Shown here: positions 1-5,473 of the stretch, piece after piece
How positions within the stretch are numbered: the stretch's first letter is position 1
Layout of the letters: each line of letters starts with the position of its first letter
Assembly: GCA_020860745.1 (NCBI GenBank)
Contig: JAJBTR010000214.1
Coordinates: forward strand, 1 to 9,434
Reading direction: 5' to 3'
DNA: 9,434 nt
Source of the DNA: Lachnospiraceae bacterium
GTDB lineage: Bacteria > Bacillota > Clostridia > Lachnospirales > Lachnospiraceae
Notes under the pieces: model-generated
What the model was told of the DNA's origin: nothing
The model's input: the letters and a program-made list of their open reading frames with translations, nothing else
Database searches by the model: none
Translations under genes and position numbers: made by a program

Positions 1-201
1 CAGTTTGCCGGGGCGGGGGCATCCGTGCCGCTGCTTGGAATCGGAAATCTTCTCTGGAAAGGGATGAAGACGGCGGTGGACGAGAACGGCTTCCTGGGGT
101 TGTTTATGGGCGGTTTTACGTCCTGTGCCGTGGGGGTTTCCGCGGCTTTGATTTTCGGATATCTGGTTTCTTTGATTTTTCAGCCTAAAATGCGTAAGTG
201 A
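1..201 (+). CDS. spoVAE: Stage V sporulation protein AE, C-terminal part (start lies before the window)
   Basis: Frame 1 is open from the first base to TGA at 199-201 and gives the last 66 residues of a small hydrophobic protein. It reads QFAGAGASVPLLGIGNLLWKG, then AVDENGFLGLFMGGFTSCAVG, then a membrane segment ending IFGYLVSLIFQPKMRK. The order (glycine-rich GAGASVPL turn, amphipathic AVDExGFLG stretch, terminal hydrophobic helix, short basic tail) is that of SpoVAE/SpoVAC-family inner-membrane proteins. The DENGFLGLF and FGYLVSLIF pattern fits SpoVAE better than SpoVAC. SpoVA proteins form the channel that moves Ca-dipicolinic acid into the forespore and out at germination; the operon is usually sigma-G dependent and ends with or near spoVAE. 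No other spoVA gene is visible because the window starts here. Family assignment is by eye; SpoVAC is the alternative. Confidence 0.85.
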   Translation, partial: QFAGAGASVPLLGIGNLLWKGMKTAVDENGFLGLFMGGFTSCAVGVSAALIFGYLVSLIFQPKMRK

Positions 202-307
202 GCACTTCCTTTCCTGTGATAAAAAAGTGATTTTTCAGATCCGGGCATGAAAAGGTGCATAAGAATAGAAGAAAAAGCCCATATTAGTTTTGAAAGGAGA
301 TTATGTT

Positions 308-721
308 ATGAGAAAAAGATGGAAACAGATTGCATTCATATGTCTGCTGGCACTCACATTGACGACCTTTACCGCCTGCACACGGAATCGGACGGATAGG
401 GACACTACGGTGACGGATCAAAATTCCGTGACAGATGATGCTGCCGGTACAACAGACCTGACGGACGATTCGGAACTGACAGATGACGCAGATGGCGTCG
501 GCGACGATGCGGATACGACTGACGCAACAGGCAGCGGCGCAGGGAATTCTGAGGCTATCGATGCAACGGGTGACAGTACGGGAGATGCCGGTACGACGGA
601 AGCGGGCGACGATATGAGAGACGCCGCGGATAGTGCCAAAGACGCAGTGGAGGATACCGGGGAGGCAATCCGGGATTCTGTGACGGGCGATGATGCTGAT
701 ACGACCACGGTGGCGGAATAG
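308..721 (+). CDS. Putative small acidic lipoprotein with a Thr/Asp-rich low-complexity body
   Basis: This is a 137-residue protein starting at ATG 308, with AAAGGAGA at 293-300 seven bases upstream. An in-frame TTG at 290 would put the start upstream of that site and is rejected. Residues 1-7 are basic, 8-23 are hydrophobic, and Cys24 follows in FTAC. This is a plausible though not ideal lipobox (Phe at -3), so the mature protein would be a lipid-anchored extracellular protein. Residues 25-105 are almost entirely Asp, Thr, Ala, Gly, Ser and Glu with repeated TDD/DDAD motifs and no recognisable fold. Residues 107-131 (DDMRDAADSAKDAVEDTGEAI and on) form an amphipathic helix-like segment. No catalytic motif is visible. 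Similar Asp/Thr-rich lipoproteins of unknown role occur in Lachnospiraceae. It lies 106 bases after spoVAE; no clear promoter was found, so a sporulation link is only a possibility. Confidence 0.8.
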   Translation: MRKRWKQIAFICLLALTLTTFTACTRNRTDRDTTVTDQNSVTDDAAGTTDLTDDSELTDDADGVGDDADTTDATGSGAGNSEAIDATGDSTGDAGTTEAGDDMRDAADSAKDAVEDTGEAIRDSVTGDDADTTTVAE

Positions 722-830
722 TGCATGCAGAAGAAAAGGCAGATGAAAAAACAGCGATACGGTTGTACTGTGGCATACTGTCTGGTATTAAATAGCCTGA
801 ATCTGCCGGAACATGACAGGAGAATGTGAA

Positions 831-866
831 AAAGACCGGAGAGTTTGAATTCTCCGGCCTTTGTCT
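831..866. terminator. Bidirectional intrinsic terminator between convergent genes
   Basis: CCGGAGA (836-842) pairs with TCTCCGG (851-857) around an eight-base loop. One A/C mismatch further out, AAAG (831-834) pairs with CTTT (859-862). The minus strand reads the stem followed by TCTTTTTC, a good U tract. The plus strand gives CCTTTGTCTCTTCTT, a weaker one. The hairpin sits 110 bases after the lipoprotein gene and 80 bases after the end of the minus-strand Cys-motif gene, so it can stop both. Confidence 0.75.
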
Positions 867-947
867 CTTCTTACACAGGAATCTGACAGGTGCAGGAAAG
901 CGCTGCTCCCTTTCATCTGCATAGTGGACAGGAGGCAATTTCGCTTT

Positions 948-1163
948 CTACTCGGTTCCGCACTGGCTTTCTTCTTTGTCCTCTGCTTCGAGAGCGGCGA
1001 CCGCTTCATTGAGCATATTGATAAAATTCTCCTCACCCATCGCTTCAAAGTGTTCGGAGACGGCCTCCATATGGTCGAAAAAGCTGGACTTTCTCTCGCC
1101 GTCTGCATCGCATGCGGCGGCGCAGGTGCTGCAATCGTGTGTGCAATTTGTGTAATCTGCCAT
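948..1163 (-). CDS. Small protein with an N-terminal CX3CX2CX3C motif (71 aa)
   Basis: This minus-strand gene starts at ATG 1163-1161 with GGAAAGGAGAG just upstream and a consensus promoter at 1196-1224, so it is a real gene despite its size. Cys7, Cys11, Cys14 and Cys18 lie in NCTHDCSTCAAAC, followed by acidic, probably helical sequence and one more Cys68 near the C-terminus. The motif resembles the short Cys-rich N-terminus (CTHDCSSC...C) of clostridial Mrp/NBP35-type Fe-S carrier ATPases, but there is no Walker motif and the rest of that protein is absent. Metal or Fe-S binding is therefore an inference. There is no signal peptide or membrane segment, so it is expected to be cytosolic. It is a single-gene transcript, divergent from the membrane protein/SDR pair and convergent with the lipoprotein gene. 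Function unknown. Confidence 0.8.
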   Translation of the reverse strand: MADYTNCTHDCSTCAAACDADGERKSSFFDHMEAVSEHFEAMGEENFINMLNEAVAALEAEDKEESQCGTE

Positions 1164-1195
1164 AATGAACTCTCCTTTCCGGACTATTTGGTGAC

Positions 1196-1224
1196 ATTAT
1201 AGCGTTTTTCCGGGAGTGTGTAAA
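1196..1224 (-). promoter_or_regulatory. Sigma-A promoter for the Cys-motif protein
   Basis: Read on the minus strand: -35 TTTACA (1224-1219), a 17-base spacer, -10 TATAAT (1201-1196). The transcript would start near 1189 and reach the ATG at 1163 after about 25 bases, with GGAAAGGAGAG in between. This is among the best promoter matches in the window. Confidence 0.85.
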
Positions 1225-1301
1225 CCTTTTTTGTGCCTTGCGCCGGATAGAAAATCACAGAAAAAATATGTTTCTTACATTATAAGATAGAACAGAAAGG
1301 A

Positions 1302-1316
1302 ATTTTGTAGTAAAAT
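1302..1316 (+). promoter_or_regulatory. Possible extended -10 promoter for the membrane protein/SDR pair
   Basis: TTTTGTAGTAAAAT ends in a TAAAAT -10-like hexamer preceded by TG four bases earlier. No good -35 stands at the usual distance (TAGAAC at 1288-1293). It is the best candidate in the space between the divergent genes and would give a leader of about 95 bases. Weak evidence. Confidence 0.3.
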
Positions 1317-1419
1317 CGAAGTAACTGCGAAGGTACTGAACAATTACAAATCGGGATAAGTATATGGTATGTGTCTTTGTCCTTATTATGCTCATACTGG
1401 AAAGAAGGCGAAAGAGAAA

Positions 1420-1767
1420 ATGAATTACCTGCAAATGATTTTTTCTATTATATGGGACAGCCTGACAACGTTTTTCGGGGCTGTTGCTGCGGCATGTTTT
1501 CTGGCCTGTCTGGTGTTGCTGGCGACGGAACTGCTGATTTACCGCAACAGGAAGCGAAAGCGGGGAACAGCTGTTGCCGGTTCTGGTGCTGAGAATCCAC
1601 AGGAGTTTGCCGTCGGCAATCAGTGTGCTGAAAATCAACAGGAATTTGCCATTGGCAATCAGTGTGCTGAGAATCAACAGGAAGCCGCCGTTGGCAATCA
1701 GAATGATGGGAAGCGGCAGGAGGATGCGCTTCTGACCGCCGGGCATAGAAAGGAGGATGGCGTATGA
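1420..1767 (+). CDS. One-pass membrane protein with a 13-residue tandem repeat tail (115 aa)
   Basis: The chosen start is ATG 1420 (MNYLQMIFSIIWDSL...). An ATG at 1369 in the same frame would add 17 residues without a better ribosome site; AAGG at 1405-1408 is weak for either. Residues about 15-40 (FFGAVAAACFLACLVLLATELL) form one membrane helix. It is followed by basic RNRKRKRG, so the C-terminal part should be cytoplasmic by the positive-inside rule. From about residue 57 come three 13-residue units of the form AENxQEFAxGNQC, then a charged tail. No known domain was recognised. The stop overlaps the SDR start by four bases (ATGA), which implies one transcript and coupled translation. A role as a membrane partner of the dehydrogenase is only a guess from position. 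Confidence 0.65.
   Translation: MNYLQMIFSIIWDSLTTFFGAVAAACFLACLVLLATELLIYRNRKRKRGTAVAGSGAENPQEFAVGNQCAENQQEFAIGNQCAENQQEAAVGNQNDGKRQEDALLTAGHRKEDGV
1588..1704 (+). repeat. Three tandem 39-bp coding repeats
   Basis: Units are 1588-1626, 1627-1665 and 1666-1704, each beginning GCTGA(G/A)AATC and ending GGCAATCAG(T/A)(G/A)T. They encode AENPQEFAVGNQC, AENQQEFAIGNQC and AENQQEAAVGNQN. The differences are scattered and mostly conservative. The period is a multiple of three, so unit gain or loss keeps the frame and leaves the coupled SDR gene unaffected. Confidence 0.95.
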
Positions 1768-2606
1768 GAATCGCGCTGATCACCGGAGCCTCCAGCGGGA
1801 TGGGGAGCGAGTTTGCCCGCTGCATTGACAGGACAGAAAAGGAGATAGATGCAATCTGGCTGGTGGCGCGGCGGCGGGAGCGTCTGGAGGAAGTGGCACG
1901 TCAGCTGGCACATCCGGCAAAGGTCATTCCGATGGATCTGACAAAAGCGGAAAGCGCGGATGCGCTTGAGGATCTGCTGAGAGGATCCGAGGCGGATAAC
2001 AGAATGGAAACAGCCTGTAGTGGAACGGGGTTTTGCGGCGGAACAGTGCAGGTGGGAATCTTTGTCAACTGCGCGGGATACGCCAAAATCGGGAATTATG
2101 AGAAAGTGAGCCGTTATGATTCGAATCAGATGATCGACCTGAACTGCAAGGCTGCGGTGAATACGACGCTGGCGGTTCTGCCGTACATGCGGGCGGGAGA
2201 CAGGATTCTGGAGCTCTGTTCTACCTCGTCTTTCCAGCCGGTTCCGCACCTGAATATCTATGCGGCGGGCAAGGCTTTCCTGTACAGTTACTCGCGGGCG
2301 CTGCGCATGGAGCTGCTGCCGCGGGGAATCATGGTGACGGCAGTCTGCCCCTGGTGGGTGGCGGACACGGAGTTTCTGCCCACTGCGATGGATAATGCGG
2401 CGAATCCGGATTATGAAAAATCAATCAGAGGATTTTTGCTGCCGTCCCGAAAAGACCGTGTGGTGCGCCGTGCGCTGCAGGCCAGCCGGATGGGATTTGC
2501 GGTTTCCACGCCCGGAATCATGTGTTTTCTGCACCGATTATTCTCAAAACTGATTCCCAGAACGGGAATGCTCTATCTCTGGGAAATCATGCGCCGCCTG
2601 GGCTGA
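1764..2606 (+). CDS. Short-chain dehydrogenase/reductase (SDR), 280 aa
   Basis: ATG 1764 has AAAGGAGG at 1749-1756, seven bases upstream. The N-terminal Rossmann motif TGASSGMG (residues 7-14) is the classical SDR cofactor site, and the basic VARRRER (34-40) after the second strand suggests NADPH. NCAG (102-105), Asn127, Ser153 and Tyr166-x3-Lys170 complete the Asn-Ser-Tyr-Lys catalytic set. The length is usual for classical SDRs with a C-terminal extension. Two oddities: residues about 74-95 (a Gly/Ser/Thr/Glu-rich stretch) look like an inserted loop before the NCAG strand, and the usual PG after the active-site helix is CPWWVADTEF. The C-terminus (residues 251-280) is hydrophobic and basic and may touch the membrane. 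The substrate cannot be told. It is the second gene of a coupled pair with the membrane protein. SDR assignment is certain; the precise role is unknown. Confidence 0.93.
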   Translation: MRIALITGASSGMGSEFARCIDRTEKEIDAIWLVARRRERLEEVARQLAHPAKVIPMDLTKAESADALEDLLRGSEADNRMETACSGTGFCGGTVQVGIFVNCAGYAKIGNYEKVSRYDSNQMIDLNCKAAVNTTLAVLPYMRAGDRILELCSTSSFQPVPHLNIYAAGKAFLYSYSRALRMELLPRGIMVTAVCPWWVADTEFLPTAMDNAANPDYEKSIRGFLLPSRKDRVVRRALQASRMGFAVSTPGIMCFLHRLFSKLIPRTGMLYLWEIMRRLG

Positions 2607-2676
2607 CAGGGCGGCAGGATGGGGGAAAGAAGACTGTATTTTTTCCGATACAAACGCTTTCCGGGAATGGCTGAAT

Positions 2677-2705
2677 TTGACAAATATGGAATGCGGTGGC
2701 ATAAT
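2677..2705 (+). promoter_or_regulatory. Sigma-A promoter of the HPr-like gene
   Basis: TTGACA (2677-2682), a 17-base spacer, CATAAT (2700-2705), with TG one base before the -10 (extended -10). The start would be near 2712, giving a leader of about 50 bases that carries AAAGGGTG before the ATG at 2764. This separates the HPr-like gene from the SDR operon. Confidence 0.85.
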
Positions 2706-2763
2706 GCCCTTGAAAGGTTCTTATAAATACAATGGTCTTAAGTTGCAGAAAGGGTGATTTTGG

Positions 2764-2991
2764 ATGAACGAAAAACTGATTCAGTTAAAAGCAACGGACG
2801 AGGTTCAGGAGTTTGTAAAAGCTGCCTCCGCTTGTGATTTCGACATCAATCTGCAGTATGAAAGAGCGATGGTAGATGCGAAATCCTTTCTCGGAGTGTT
2901 GAGCCTTGGATTGTGTAAACGGCTGATTGTATCCTACACGGGGGCAAACAGCATGTTTGAGACAATCTTACAAAAGTATAGGGTTGCTTAG
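2764..2991 (+). CDS. HPr-like protein lacking the active-site histidine (75 aa)
   Basis: The 75-residue size and the central KSFLGVLSLGL (residues 40-50) match the HPr fold around regulatory Ser46 (typically KSIMGVMSLG), placing Ser41 at the Ser46 position. The C-terminal helix ANSMFETILQKYRV also fits. The N-terminal LHARPA segment, whose His15 accepts phosphate from enzyme I, is replaced by ATDEVQEFV: there is no His and no Arg17 anywhere near. It therefore cannot carry phosphate in sugar transport (PTS). By analogy with Bacillus Crh, which keeps Ser46 but lacks His15, it may be a regulatory or vestigial HPr paralogue; whether HPr kinase recognises it is unknown. It has its own promoter and terminator and no PTS gene beside it. 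The start is supported by an upstream purine-rich site and the promoter. Confidence 0.8.
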   Translation: MNEKLIQLKATDEVQEFVKAASACDFDINLQYERAMVDAKSFLGVLSLGLCKRLIVSYTGANSMFETILQKYRVA

Positions 2992-3002
2992 GAAAGTCAG
3001 GA

Positions 3003-3034
3003 GGGCGGTGCAAAAGCGCCGCCCGATATTTTTA
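3003..3034 (+). terminator. Strong intrinsic terminator after the HPr-like gene
   Basis: GGGCGGTGC (3003-3011) pairs with GCGCCGCCC (3016-3024) through nine base pairs, one of them a T/G wobble, around an AAAA loop. GATATTTTT follows. It begins 12 bases after the stop codon and isolates this one-gene transcript. Confidence 0.9.
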
Positions 3035-3058
3035 CGTATATGTTTATGGAAACTTTAT

Positions 3059-3087
3059 TTGAACAGGGGGAGCAGGAATGTTATGAT
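3059..3087 (+). promoter_or_regulatory. Probable promoter of the repeat leader and membrane-anchored acidic protein
   Basis: TTGAAC (3059-3064), a 17-base spacer, TATGAT (3082-3087), with TG one base before the -10. A start near 3094 would give a leader of about 150 bases containing all the repeats and hairpins at 3104-3207, before the gene at 3246. Confidence 0.6.
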
Positions 3088-3103
3088 GATACCAGGGTGC
3101 AAA

Positions 3104-3136
3104 ATAAGTGAGATATAAGTGAGATATAAGTGAGAT
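3104..3136 (+). repeat. Three exact tandem copies of an 11-bp repeat
   Basis: ATAAGTGAGAT occurs three times without change (3104-3114, 3115-3125, 3126-3136). Each copy is complementary, except for a central GA/GA mismatch, to ATCGAACTTAT found twice downstream (3158-3168 and 3197-3207). The block lies in the probable leader of the next gene. Confidence 0.95.
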
Positions 3137-3137
3137 A

Positions 3138-3210
3138 AGAAATCTTTGATTTCTGTGATCGAACTTATACAACGTAGCAAATTTTAAATTTGCGTAATCG
3201 AACTTATGCA
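3138..3210 (+). repeat. Two 39-bp-spaced hairpin-plus-ATCGAACTTAT units
   Basis: Unit 1 has stem AGAAATC (3138-3144) and GATTTCT (3148-3154), then GTGATCGAACTTATACAA. Unit 2 has stem GCAAATT (3177-3183) and AATTTGC (3187-3193), then GTAATCGAACTTATGCAA. The tails are nearly identical. The stems differ in sequence but each remains self-complementary, so paired positions change together. The ATCGAACTTAT copies start 39 bases apart. Confidence 0.8.
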
Positions 3211-3245
3211 AAGCTGGTCATGAATAAGGCAGAAGGAAAATTGCT

Positions 3246-3851
3246 ATGAGAAAAAAGGAACACGAGCAGGAACATGAACTCAGAATGTATGCGGTCCGGA
3301 CGCACGAGGTGCGGAAGCAGCTGATTCCCCCGATCTTTTTTTTCGTGGGGGTCGGCGCGGTGATTCTGAGCTCCGTGGTGCGCCGTCAGCAGGCGCTTGA
3401 TGCCGGAGCGGCAGAGATGACGACCCACGCGATTGAGGTTGACTATCTGACTGCTGCCGTCGGGCTGGATATCTATGAGAATACAGATGAGCTGGACGAC
3501 AGTTACGGCGATTATTTTTACCATGGCGCGGATTTTTACGAGGCGAACGTAGAGCCGGATTTTGAACTGTTTGACCACGTGGGAGTCCTCGTGTTTGAGG
3601 GGGAGGATCAGGTGGAAACCGTCCGCTGGACGAACGGCGACGATGATGTGACGCAGGATGATGTGGCTGCCATGGCGGAGGAACTGACCACGGCATACGG
3701 AGATTATGAGCAGGATGCTTCCGGCGTGTATTACTGGTATGCGGCGGAGGATGGCACACTTGGGGAAAACGATGAAGTGGCATGGGTTTCCTGCGGATTA
3801 AATGAAGATGGAATTCTGGTGATTGAGGCTAGTATGGCGTTCTCGAATTAA
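3246..3851 (+). CDS. Membrane-anchored acidic protein of unknown function (201 aa)
   Basis: ATG 3246 has AAGGA at 3233-3237, eight bases upstream. Residues 1-24 are charged and basic-rich (MRKKEHEQEHELRMY, then RTHEVRKQ), residues about 25-45 form a single membrane helix (LIPPIFFFVGVGAVILSSVV), and RR follows. The remaining 155 residues are strongly acidic, with DELDDSYGDYFYHGADFYEAN near 80-100 and alternating beta-like and acidic segments to the end (YYWYAAEDG, EVAWVSCGLNEDGILVIEA). No known domain was recognised. A helix this close to the N-terminus suggests a signal-anchor, but the basic residues on both sides make the orientation uncertain. The upstream leader is repeat-rich. The last codons and the TAA stop lie within a palindromic element (3842-3981), so the original C-terminus may have been different. 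Confidence 0.78.
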   Translation: MRKKEHEQEHELRMYAVRTHEVRKQLIPPIFFFVGVGAVILSSVVRRQQALDAGAAEMTTHAIEVDYLTAAVGLDIYENTDELDDSYGDYFYHGADFYEANVEPDFELFDHVGVLVFEGEDQVETVRWTNGDDDVTQDDVAAMAEELTTAYGDYEQDASGVYYWYAAEDGTLGENDEVAWVSCGLNEDGILVIEASMAFSN

Positions 3852-3981
3852 CTGGACTGCATACTTGCCTGTTTTCCCGATAGCACATCTCAAAAATACT
3901 CGACGTAGCCCGCTACGCCTCCGTTTTTTGAGATGCACTCTCAGAAAAACATTCTGCGCATAAAGTCCGGTTAATTGCGAG
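3842..3981. mobile_element. Long palindromic, MITE-like intergenic element (about 140 bp)
   Basis: The ends AATTAACTGGACT (3846-3858) and AGTCCGGTTAATT (3964-3976) are inverted copies with one mismatch. With one bulged base the match extends outward to CTCG and CGAG. Further in, CATCTCAAAAA (3886-3896) pairs with TTTTTGAGATG (3925-3935), and CGTAG (3904-3908) pairs with CTACG (3913-3917) around CCCG. GTTTT (3871-3875) and AAAAC (3946-3950) pair between these. It has no coding capacity and no clear target duplication. The structure suits a non-autonomous transposon relic or a repetitive extragenic palindrome family, and it could act as a transcription stop for the upstream gene (hairpin, then TTTTTT). 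Confidence 0.7.
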
Positions 3982-4103
3982 ACGCCACACTAGTATTCTG
4001 GAGCAATAATGATCGGGCGGAATGTTCCCGGAATTATCTGCCGGATGGATCTGGTTTCATTCAACAATGTATTATAAAATCAGGAAAAGAGAGGGAGGAT
4101 ACT

Positions 4104-5243
4104 ATGATTTACAAGAAGTTTCAGGATCTGGAACTATCCGCGCTGGGACAGGGAGCGATGCGCCTGCCGACGATCAATGGTCAGGAGGGATGCATCGACG
4201 AGGTTGCCACACGGGAGATGGTGGATTATGCCATGAAGAACGGCATCAACTATTACGACACCGCTTACGGTTATCATAACGGGCAGTCGGAGATTGTGAT
4301 GGGGAAGATTTTAAAGGGTTATCCGAGGGAAAGCTTTTATCTGGATTCCAAGTTCCCGGGGTATGATCCGACGAACATTCCGAAAGGACAGGAAATCTTT
4401 GAGGAACAGCTGAAAAAGTGTCAGGTGGATTATTTTGATTTTTATCTTTTCCACAATGTCAACGGGGTCAACATTGATCCTTATCTGGATGATGAGAGCA
4501 ACGGCCTGTATTCTTATCTGATGGAGCAGAAGAAAAACGGAAGAATCAGGCATCTCGGTTTTTCCGTGCACGGAGACTATGACATCACAAAACGTTTTCT
4601 GGAAGCGTATGGGAAAGATATCGAGTTCTGCCAGATTCAGTTCAACTGGATTGACTATGATTACCAGGAGGCAAAGCGCAAGATTGAGCTGCTGGGGGAA
4701 TACAATATCCCTGTCTGGGTTATGGAGCCGCTGCGAGGCGGCAAGCTGGCCACGCTCCAGGATGTGTACGCGGATAAGCTGAAAGCGATGCGCCCTGAGG
4801 AGACGGTTCCCGGTTGGGCGTTCCGTTTCCTGCAGACAATCCCGACCGTGTGCGTGACGCTCTCCGGCATGTCCAATTTTGAACAGTTAAAGCAGAATAT
4901 TGCCACATTCCAGACAGAGGAGCCGCTTTCCGAGGCGGAGTGGAACGGACTGATGGAAGTTAAGAGTGAGATGTTCAATGAGAAGACGCTTCCCTGTACC
5001 TCCTGCCGTTACTGTACTTCTTATTGTCCACAGGGGCTGGATATTCCGGCTTTAATATCGGTATACAACGACCAGTCTCTGACCAGCGGTGATCTGGCAG
5101 TACCCGCCTGGCTGCTGGCGCCGATTCCGGAGGAAAAGTGGCCGTCAGCCTGTGTCGGTTGCAGAAGCTGCGAGAAAGTCTGTCCGCAGGAGATTAAGAT
5201 TTCCGAGATGATGACGGCGTTCGCGGCGGCAATTCAGAAATAA
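4104..5243 (+). CDS. Aldo/keto reductase with C-terminal two-[4Fe-4S] ferredoxin domain (379 aa)
   Basis: ATG 4104 follows GAGGGAGG (4091-4098). The frame stays open upstream to a TTG at 3975, but that stretch lies partly in the palindromic element and has no ribosome site. Residues 1-290 form an aldo/keto reductase barrel with the catalytic tetrad visible: Asp52 and Tyr57 in YYDTAYGYHNG, Lys83 in SKFP, His117 in LFHN. The C-terminal domain has two cysteine sets of the form CX2CX2CX3CP, at Cys298/301/304/308 and Cys350/353/356/360, each able to hold a [4Fe-4S] cluster. This architecture (COG1453-type oxidoreductase) is common in anaerobes. Electrons would pass between ferredoxin-like clusters and a nicotinamide-linked carbonyl reduction; the substrate is unknown. 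It is cytosolic, with no signal peptide. It appears to be a single gene, followed by the independent glyA promoter; no clear terminator of its own is visible. Confidence 0.93.
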   Translation: MIYKKFQDLELSALGQGAMRLPTINGQEGCIDEVATREMVDYAMKNGINYYDTAYGYHNGQSEIVMGKILKGYPRESFYLDSKFPGYDPTNIPKGQEIFEEQLKKCQVDYFDFYLFHNVNGVNIDPYLDDESNGLYSYLMEQKKNGRIRHLGFSVHGDYDITKRFLEAYGKDIEFCQIQFNWIDYDYQEAKRKIELLGEYNIPVWVMEPLRGGKLATLQDVYADKLKAMRPEETVPGWAFRFLQTIPTVCVTLSGMSNFEQLKQNIATFQTEEPLSEAEWNGLMEVKSEMFNEKTLPCTSCRYCTSYCPQGLDIPALISVYNDQSLTSGDLAVPAWLLAPIPEEKWPSACVGCRSCEKVCPQEIKISEMMTAFAAAIQK

Positions 5244-5283
5244 GGTTTGTTTTACGGTTTTCCGTGCATTAGGGAAAAAAGGA

Positions 5284-5312
5284 TTGAAATTTAGTCAGGG
5301 ATTGTCTATAAT
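5284..5312 (+). promoter_or_regulatory. Sigma-A promoter of glyA
   Basis: TTGAAA (5284-5289), a 17-base spacer, TATAAT (5307-5312). The start would be near 5319, giving an untranslated leader of about 155 bases. No ZTP, THF or glycine riboswitch core was recognised in that leader. A second weaker -10-like TATAAA lies near 5366. Confidence 0.85.
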
Positions 5313-5473
5313 AATGCACGTTGAGTGTTGGAGTATATACATATTTTACTTTTTATCCAGGCATTATAAATGGGAAGAATACAACGGCACGGTATGTAAT
5401 ATGACGGAACTCTGAGCAGCGGCTTTGTCAGGACTGTCTAAAAAAGAAAATACAGACTCATGGAGGAAGAAGA

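Noticed and set aside
202..300. Sporulation sigma-factor promoter for the lipoprotein
   Set aside because: Motifs such as GCATGA and CATAAGAATA are present but at wrong spacing for sigma-G, sigma-E or sigma-H; not firm enough to list.
290..307. TTG at 290 as start of the lipoprotein
   Set aside because: The Shine-Dalgarno AAAGGAGA lies inside this stretch and is correctly spaced for ATG 308, and the signal sequence begins there.
2593..2615. GCCGCC/GGCGGC hairpin across the SDR stop codon as a terminator
   Set aside because: No T tract follows within ten bases; the sequence after it is purine-rich. Termination of this operon remains unlocated.
2927..3118. 63-residue open frame on the plus strand
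   Set aside because: It overlaps the HPr-like gene in another frame and runs through its terminator; no ribosome site.
3280..3783. 167-residue minus-strand open frame
   Set aside because: Pro/Arg/His-rich composition typical of an antisense shadow of the acidic protein gene; no ribosome site or homology signal.
4041..4075. Promoter upstream of the aldo/keto reductase
   Set aside because: TATTAT at 4070 has only a poor -35 (TGGATC, 18 bases away), so it was left out of the feature list.
3975..4103. 43-residue N-terminal extension of the aldo/keto reductase
   Set aside because: It starts in the palindromic element with a TTG, has no ribosome site, and the reductase barrel begins at MIYKKFQDLELSALG after GAGGGAGG.
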